A program made the translations under genes and the position numbers. 19,104 nucleotides of DNA from an uncultured Eggerthellaceae bacterium. GTDB taxonomy: Bacteria > Actinomycetota > Coriobacteriia > Coriobacteriales > Eggerthellaceae. The stretch spans positions 1 to 19,104 of the forward strand of contig CAJTXX010000045.1 of NCBI GenBank assembly GCA_910584145.1. The letters are read 5' to 3'. The notes beneath the pieces were generated by a model. That model saw nothing but the letters and a program-made list of their open reading frames with translations, searched no databases and was not told where the DNA came from. This document shows positions 14,492 through 19,104 of the stretch, in pieces (within the stretch, counting starts at the first letter, position 1; the number at the start of each line of letters is the position of its first letter).

Positions 14492-15178
14492 TCACTCTTC
14501 GAGCAGGATGCCGAGGCGCTTGGCGAGGGCGGCGGCTTGGTGCAGGTTCATCTTAGCGCCCCGCACTTCCTCGGAAGAGTCGGACAAGACGACGCCTTCG
14601 AGCATGCATTCGGTGAAGTCGAGCCCGGCGAGGGAGGTACGGAAGAAGCTCGCGTTGATGAAGCGCGTATCGTGCAGTGTTCCCTGCTCGAGCTCCATGC
14701 CGCTCAAGTCGGCCTCGGTGAGATCGCAGCCGCTGAGCGAGAACACCTTCAAATGCGTCCGGTGAAAGCTGCTGTAAGCGCATGCGCACTGCTCGAATGA
14801 CACATCGCTGCCCACGCCCTCCTCGAACGACAGTCCGGTCATCTTGCAGTGGCGAAACGCGCATCGCGCCAGTCCGACGCTATCGAGCGTGGCATTCGAG
14901 AAGTCGCATCCTTCGAACACCGCATCGGTTATCAGAGAGTTCCTAAGATCGGCGCCCGTGAAAGAGCAATCAGCGAAGATGCAGCCGTTCACTTCGGATT
15001 CAGCGAGATCGCGACCGGCATAGGAGACTCCCTCGGTGCGGTAGCCTTCGAGCTTCAGCCCCTCGATCGCCAGATCGTAGTCGTACGAGGTGAGCGAGGA
15101 AGGCACCTTCGGCTCCACTGGTGCGCGCCGGGCGGCGTTCTTCTCGAACGCGTTGCGCGATAGCTCGGGAAGCACCAT
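14492..15178 (-). CDS. pentapeptide-repeat protein
   Basis: A 228-residue protein. From about residue 56 to 213 it is built of tandem five-residue units of the A(D/N)LxX type, with the central position Leu or Phe: for example GADLRNSLITDAVF, GCDFSNATLDSVGL and GCDLTEADLSGMEL. This predicts a right-handed quadrilateral beta-helix. The many cysteines at turn positions (GC, RC, QC) are notable. Some members mimic DNA and inhibit gyrase (the Qnr/MfpA type); most have no known role, and nothing here shows gyrase protection. It has no signal peptide. No good ribosome site precedes the ATG at 15178, so the start is uncertain. Confidence 0.85.
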   Translation of the reverse strand: MVLPELSRNAFEKNAARRAPVEPKVPSSLTSYDYDLAIEGLKLEGYRTEGVSYAGRDLAESEVNGCIFADCSFTGADLRNSLITDAVFEGCDFSNATLDSVGLARCAFRHCKMTGLSFEEGVGSDVSFEQCACAYSSFHRTHLKVFSLSGCDLTEADLSGMELEQGTLHDTRFINASFFRTSLAGLDFTECMLEGVVLSDSSEEVRGAKMNLHQAAALAKRLGILLEE

Positions 15179-15213
15179 CAGGACAGCTCGGCTCTCGCGG
15201 CAACCATGCGAGC

Positions 15214-15675
15214 CTACAGGTAGCCGAGATAGCCCATGTAGCCCTGGGCGCTCGGGGGCACTTCCATCGTGACGGCTCCGGCTCCGGTGTCGATGGTGAC
15301 CACCGAGGGGTCGTCGTAGGTGGTGACGGTGGCGGTGACGCCGTCGTAGGTCATGGTGCTCGAACCGGTTGCCGTCGCATCAGAGGGCAGGGTCGTCACC
15401 TGCCAGCTGGGGATATCGAGGCTGTCTATCGCGCTGTTCACGACCGAGACGGGCATGCCGGTCTTCTCGGCTATCCGCCCGGCGTTGCTGCGCAGCATGG
15501 CGTCGGCTTTGCCCTTCACCCCTGATGCGTCGAGCGCGGTGTTCGCCGCTTTGTTCGACAGGTCGGACAGCGGCGTCTCTATGCCCGCTTGGAGCAGCAG
15601 CGCATTGCCGCCGAACACGACGAGGGCCACCACGGCCAGCGCTACCACTGCTTTGAGAAGAGCCTTCATGCGCAT
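15214..15675 (-). CDS. small exported or membrane-anchored protein
   Basis: A 153-residue protein of unknown family. Residues 4-28 (ALLKAVVALAVVALVVFGGN) form a signal anchor or uncleaved signal. The mature part has an Ala/Asn-rich amphipathic region (about 35-90) and then a Thr/Val-rich beta-like stretch, ending GYMGYLGYL. There is no lipobox cysteine. Two starts are possible, ATG at 15675 and at 15669; GAGGAACGAGG upstream serves either. The gene is divergent from the topoisomerase with a 109-base gap, and 35 bases upstream of the pentapeptide-repeat gene on the same strand. Confidence 0.65.
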   Translation of the reverse strand: MRMKALLKAVVALAVVALVVFGGNALLLQAGIETPLSDLSNKAANTALDASGVKGKADAMLRSNAGRIAEKTGMPVSVVNSAIDSLDIPSWQVTTLPSDATATGSSTMTYDGVTATVTTYDDPSVVTIDTGAGAVTMEVPPSAQGYMGYLGYL

Positions 15676-15745
15676 CCTCGTTCCTCAACGCATCGCCTCC
15701 GCCTTCGGGAATATGGCGCATGGATGCGAAAATCGTTTATCCTTA

Positions 15746-15774
15746 TTGCCCATACGACCTACTGATTATATATA
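15746..15774 (+). promoter_or_regulatory. candidate promoter of the topoisomerase gene
   Basis: TTGCCC (15746-15751) lies 17 bases from TATATA (15769-15774), within the AT-rich run GATTATATATAAGG. The start codon at 15785 follows within about 11 bases, so the transcript would have almost no leader, unless the -10 lies a few bases further upstream. Confidence 0.45.
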
Positions 15775-15784
15775 AGGATGCCGG

Positions 15785-18292
15785 ATGAAGCTCATAATCA
15801 CAGAGAAGAACGACGCGGCCCAGCAGATAGCGCGGCTGCTGTCGTCGAAGGCGCCGAAGCAGGAGAAGGTATACAACACGCCCGTGTACCGGTTCGATTG
15901 GGCGGGCGATGAATGCGTGACCATCGGTTTGCGCGGGCATATCCTAGAGCCCGATTTCACACCGCAGCTGGTGTACAGCGAGAAGGCGGGCTGGACGGGC
16001 GTTACGGCCGAGGGCGAGGCGGTGGAGGCGCGCATCCCCGATGACCTGCCCAAGCCCCCGTTCAAGAAGAAGAAGCCGTTCTCGGTCGATGGGGTGGATC
16101 TCAAGGGCTGGAAGATGGAGGCGCTGCCGTATCTGGCGTATGCGCCCATCGAGAAGCTGCCGAAGGAGAAGGACATCATCCGGTCGCTGAAGAACCTGGC
16201 GAAGAAGGCCGACGAGCTCATCATCGCCACCGACTTCGACCGCGAGGGCGAGCTGATCGGGTCGGATGCGCTGGCGTGCTGCCGCGAGGTGAACGCGAGC
16301 GCGCCGGCGCTGCGCGCGCGGTACTCGTCGTTCACGCGGCCCGAGATAGAGGGCGCGTTCGGGAACCTGGTGGAGCTCGACCGCGCGCTCGCCGACGCGG
16401 GCGCCACGCGGCAGGATATCGACCTGATATGGGGCGCGGCGCTGACGCGCTACCTGACCATCGTGAAGTTCGCCGGCTATGGCAACGTGCGCTCGTCGGG
16501 CCGCGTGCAGACGCCGACGCTCGCGCTGATCGTGGCGCGCGAGCGCGAGCGCATGGCCTTCGTGCCCGAGGACTACTGGGTCATCAAGGGCTTCTTCGAT
16601 GCCACGGCCGAGACCGGCCCGACGAGCGGCGATGACGAGTTCGAGGCGCCGCACGCGACCGCTCGCTTCAAGGTGGAAGCCGAGGCCGACGCTGCGATGG
16701 CTGCGGTGGATGGCGCCGTGCAGGCCACGGTGGACGACGTGGAGAAGAAGAAGCGCACGCAGCCCGCTCCCGTGCCGTTCAACACCACGGCGTTGATGGC
16801 GGCGGCATCGGCTGAGGGCATCACGCCGGCGCGCTGCATGCGCATGGCCGAGAGCCTCTACATGGACGGCTACATCTCCTATCCGCGCGTGGACAACACG
16901 GTGTACCCTTCGACGCTCGATCTGTCCGAGGTGGTGCGCGCGCTGGAGAAGAACCCCGCGTACAAGCCCTATTGCGAGAAGCTGCTGCGCCGCGGCAAGC
17001 TCACGGCCACGCGCGGCAAGAAGGAGACGACCGACCACCCGCCGATCTACCCCACGAAAGGCGCCACGCCCGACGATCTGAACCCGTCTGAGTACAAGCT
17101 GTACAACCTGATAGCGCGCCGCTTCCTGGCCACGCTGTCGGAGGCTGCGGTGGTGGAGGGCACGAAGGTGGTGCTCGGCGTGCGCGACCAGCAGTTCATC
17201 GCGAAAGGCGACGTGTTGGTGAAGCCCGGCTTCCGCGAGATATACCCGTATGGCGCGAAGAAGGACGAGCAGCTGCCGCCGCTCGAAGCGGGCCAGCGCA
17301 TCGCCTTCAACGGCGCGCAGATCAAGCAAGACCAGACCAAGCCGCCCGCGCGTTATAGCCAGGGCAAGCTGATACAGGAGATGGAGAAGCTGGGCCTCGG
17401 CACGAAATCGACCCGGCATTCCATCATCGAGCGCCTGTATAACGTGAAGTACATCCAGAACGACCCGATCGAGCCGTCGCAGCTGGGCATCGCCGTGGTG
17501 GATGCGCTCGACCGGTTCGCGCCGCATATCACGCATCCGGAGATGACCGCGGAGCTCGAAGCGGGCATGGACCGCATCGCCGAGGGGCAGCAGACCAAGG
17601 CCGAGGTGGTGATGGGCTCGCGCAACCTGCTCGCGCATGAGCTGGCCGATCTGATGCCGCATTCCGAAGAGGTGGCCGAGGCGTTGAAGGATGCCGTGGC
17701 GGCCGACGCCTACATCGGCGTATGCCCGAAGTGCGGCAAAGACCTCCAGATGCGCGCGTCGAGCAAGACGAAGAGCATGTTCATCGGCTGCGCCGGCTGG
17801 CCCGATTGCGATGTGACCTATCCGTTGCCGAAGGGCAAGATCGAGTCGGTGCCCGAGGTGTGCGCGACCTGCGGCATGCCGCAGGTGAAGGTGACCGCCT
17901 TCCGCACCAAGCCGCGCATCGTGTGCATCAACCCGGAGTGCGCCACGAACCACGAGCCCGAAGTGGTGGTGGGGAAGTGCCCCGTATGCCGCGAGATGGG
18001 CAAGGATTCCGATATGATCGCCCGGCGCAACCCCAAGACGCTGAAGCGCTCCGTCACCTGCACGAACTTCGACGAGTGCGGGACGCGCTATCCGCTGCCG
18101 CAATACGGCGATATAACGGCCACCGAGGAGGTGTGCGAGCACTGCGGCGCGCCGATGGTAATCGTGACCACTGCCCGCGGCCCGTGGAAGCTCTGCCCCA
18201 ACTTCGACTGCCCCGGCAAAGAGGAAGAGGCCGCGAAGAAGCCCGCCCGCGGCAAGGGCCGGGGCCGGAAAGCCGCTCAAGCCAAGAGATAG
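15785..18292 (+). CDS. type IA DNA topoisomerase with four C-terminal zinc ribbons
   Basis: An 835-residue type IA topoisomerase, which relaxes negative supercoils by single-strand passage. The Toprim domain has E7 (ITEKND) and TDFDREGE (D150, D152, E154). SSGRVQTPTLALIV (237-250) and the catalytic tyrosine Y366 in DGYISYPRVDN follow. The YPRxxN context, rather than YMRTDS of classical TopA, places the core near TopB/archaeal-type enzymes. After about residue 640 come four zinc ribbons with cysteine sets 647/650/669/675, 693/696/714/719, 732/735/759/765 and 784/787/804/809. A basic tail of Lys/Arg/Gly follows. AAGGA lies six bases before the ATG. It may serve as the main TopA of this organism. 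The symbol is left open because TopA or TopB naming would require a tree. Confidence 0.9.
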   Translation: MKLIITEKNDAAQQIARLLSSKAPKQEKVYNTPVYRFDWAGDECVTIGLRGHILEPDFTPQLVYSEKAGWTGVTAEGEAVEARIPDDLPKPPFKKKKPFSVDGVDLKGWKMEALPYLAYAPIEKLPKEKDIIRSLKNLAKKADELIIATDFDREGELIGSDALACCREVNASAPALRARYSSFTRPEIEGAFGNLVELDRALADAGATRQDIDLIWGAALTRYLTIVKFAGYGNVRSSGRVQTPTLALIVARERERMAFVPEDYWVIKGFFDATAETGPTSGDDEFEAPHATARFKVEAEADAAMAAVDGAVQATVDDVEKKKRTQPAPVPFNTTALMAAASAEGITPARCMRMAESLYMDGYISYPRVDNTVYPSTLDLSEVVRALEKNPAYKPYCEKLLRRGKLTATRGKKETTDHPPIYPTKGATPDDLNPSEYKLYNLIARRFLATLSEAAVVEGTKVVLGVRDQQFIAKGDVLVKPGFREIYPYGAKKDEQLPPLEAGQRIAFNGAQIKQDQTKPPARYSQGKLIQEMEKLGLGTKSTRHSIIERLYNVKYIQNDPIEPSQLGIAVVDALDRFAPHITHPEMTAELEAGMDRIAEGQQTKAEVVMGSRNLLAHELADLMPHSEEVAEALKDAVAADAYIGVCPKCGKDLQMRASSKTKSMFIGCAGWPDCDVTYPLPKGKIESVPEVCATCGMPQVKVTAFRTKPRIVCINPECATNHEPEVVVGKCPVCREMGKDSDMIARRNPKTLKRSVTCTNFDECGTRYPLPQYGDITATEEVCEHCGAPMVIVTTARGPWKLCPNFDCPGKEEEAAKKPARGKGRGRKAAQAKR

Positions 18293-18328
18293 CTCCCGAT
18301 GGCAGTGCGCTCGCGGTAGCGGGAGGCG

Positions 18329-18922
18329 TTAGCGGTGCTGCGCGTGCTCAAGGCCTTCGCGGGGCTGCGGGCGGTACCAGTATGAGTGGAAGCCGTCGAG
18401 GTAGACGCGGGCGCCTTTCGGTACCTGCGTCAGGGCGTTGAAGGCGTTGTAGTAGTCGCCCGCGCCGCAGCCGAGGCTGAGCGAGCCCAAGCAGCCGAGG
18501 AATACGAGCTGCGGGCAGATGAGCGCGGCCGCATAGGGGATGAGCCCGAAGACGATATTGGGGAGCAGCGACAGGAACACGAACCGGCCCCGCGACATCG
18601 TCTCGGTGCCGATGACGAAGATAGTGCCCCTCTTCAACCATGAATAGACGTATACATCGCCTTTGAAGCAGATCGCATGCAGGAGCTCGTGCGGCACCAG
18701 GGCGACGAGCGCGGCGAGGAAGCCCCAGAGGCTCGCCCCCTCCATGCCGCGCAGCTTCAAGAGCACGAACGCTGCGGCGAAGATCAGGACAGCGGCGATG
18801 TTCATGACCAGCGCGAAGCGCTTCGCGTCGAGCTCTTCGAACGGCACGCTGTTCGGGAGGTGGGCGCGGGTGGGCAGCGTCGCCTCGTCGCCGTTGAACC
18901 CGCCCTTCCAGATCAGCCTCAT
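18329..18922 (-). CDS. DUF3267-type putative zincin membrane protein
   Basis: A 197-residue integral membrane protein. VPHELLHAICFKGDV carries a HExxH-like metallopeptidase motif (HELLH, H78-H82) at the end of a membrane helix, as in the DUF3267 family. Helices lie at about 37-56, 63-84, 113-135 and 137-155. GCGAGDYYNAF (150-160) may give the third ligand, by comparison with the family. Peptidase activity has not been shown for most members. GAGGAG lies about eight bases before the ATG. It converges on the topoisomerase gene 36 bases away; a weak CTCCCG/CGGGAG inverted repeat lies in the gap at 18293-18328. Confidence 0.75.
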   Translation of the reverse strand: MRLIWKGGFNGDEATLPTRAHLPNSVPFEELDAKRFALVMNIAAVLIFAAAFVLLKLRGMEGASLWGFLAALVALVPHELLHAICFKGDVYVYSWLKRGTIFVIGTETMSRGRFVFLSLLPNIVFGLIPYAAALICPQLVFLGCLGSLSLGCGAGDYYNAFNALTQVPKGARVYLDGFHSYWYRPQPREGLEHAQHR

Positions 18923-18990
18923 AGCTCGCGCTCCTCTCGTGGCTTCGCGCCGGCGGCTCTGCGGCTGCTGTGCGCCGGGCTCATGGCATG

Positions 18991-19017
18991 AAAAAGGGCC
19001 GCCCCAACGGGCGGCCC
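18991..19017 (-). terminator. intrinsic terminator of the tRNA-Val gene
   Basis: GGGCCGCCC (18996-19004) and GGGCGGCCC (19009-19017) form a perfect 9-base stem with a four-base loop. On the - strand it ends in TTTTT. It lies ten bases past the tRNA 3' end, so it separates the tRNA from the DUF3267 gene. Confidence 0.88.
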
Positions 19018-19026
19018 TAGTGTATC

Positions 19027-19101
19027 TGGTGGTCGCTACAGGATTTGAACCTGTGACCCCCGCCGTGTGAAGGCGATGCTCTCCCGCTGAGCCAAGCGAC
19101 C
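19027..19101 (-). tRNA. tRNA-Val (anticodon CAC)
   Basis: On the - strand a complete 75-base tRNA cloverleaf reads GGTCGCT (acceptor), GCTC/GAGC (D stem), TCGCC-TTCACAC-GGCGG (anticodon arm, anticodon CAC), then ACAGG-TTCAAAT-CCTGT (T arm) and AGCGACC. Discriminator A and an encoded CCA follow. It decodes GUG. The anticodon stem has one T-G pair; all other stems are perfect. Confidence 0.96.
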
Positions 19102-19104
19102 GGA

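Noticed and set aside
15944..18280. A 778-codon open frame on the - strand opposite the topoisomerase
   Set aside because: Shadow frame with His/Arg/Leu-biased composition and no domains; the + strand has a complete type IA topoisomerase.
18293..18328. CTCCCG/CGGGAG inverted repeat between topoisomerase and DUF3267 as a bidirectional terminator
   Set aside because: Only six paired bases around a long loop and no T-run on either strand.

Overview
The window is about 19.1 kb of GC-rich bacterial DNA with dense coding and frequent GTG/TTG starts. Protein content points to Actinomycetota, most likely class Coriobacteriia (Eggerthella-like gut anaerobes). Supporting signs are a DUF4012 protein, a DPPR-synthase-like UbiA prenyltransferase, FAD-dependent ThyX, and a type IA topoisomerase with an archaeal/TopB-like core and several zinc ribbons. 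Taxonomy is inferred from gene families; no marker rRNA is present.

Region 1 (about 1-7.8 kb) looks like a cell-envelope glycopolymer locus. On the + strand are a DUF4012 membrane protein, a UbiA-type prenyltransferase and a HAD-IB phosphatase, tightly packed. Converging on these from the - strand are a WecA/TagO-type polyprenyl-phosphate sugar-1-phosphate transferase and, upstream of it, a GlfT-like family 2 glycosyltransferase. Diverging from the glycosyltransferase is an LCP (LytR-CpsA-Psr) phosphotransferase, the class that attaches lipid-linked glycopolymers to peptidoglycan. Together they suggest initiation (WecA), donor-lipid supply (UbiA plus HAD), chain elongation (GT2) and wall attachment (LCP), analogous to parts of mycobacterial arabinogalactan synthesis.

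Region 2 (7.8-10.3 kb) is housekeeping-like. It holds an orphan Hpt phosphotransfer protein diverging from thyX, then a DUF1385 (YqhQ-like) membrane protein. The Hpt/thyX gap is rich in inverted repeats.

Region 3 (10.3-14.5 kb) is accessory and partly decayed. It contains a DUF3795 gene whose cysteine-rich N-terminus has lost its start and frame, a polytopic membrane protein coupled to a small two-helix protein, a GNAT acetyltransferase fragment, a GrpB-family protein, and a 50-codon membrane-protein remnant. It also contains a radical SAM enzyme facing away from an HxlR-type regulator.

Region 4 (14.5-19.1 kb) holds a pentapeptide-repeat protein, a small exported protein, the topoisomerase (divergent from the exported protein), a DUF3267 HELLH membrane protein, and a tRNA-Val(CAC) with its own terminator at the right edge. 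No IS element, rRNA or CRISPR array was seen.
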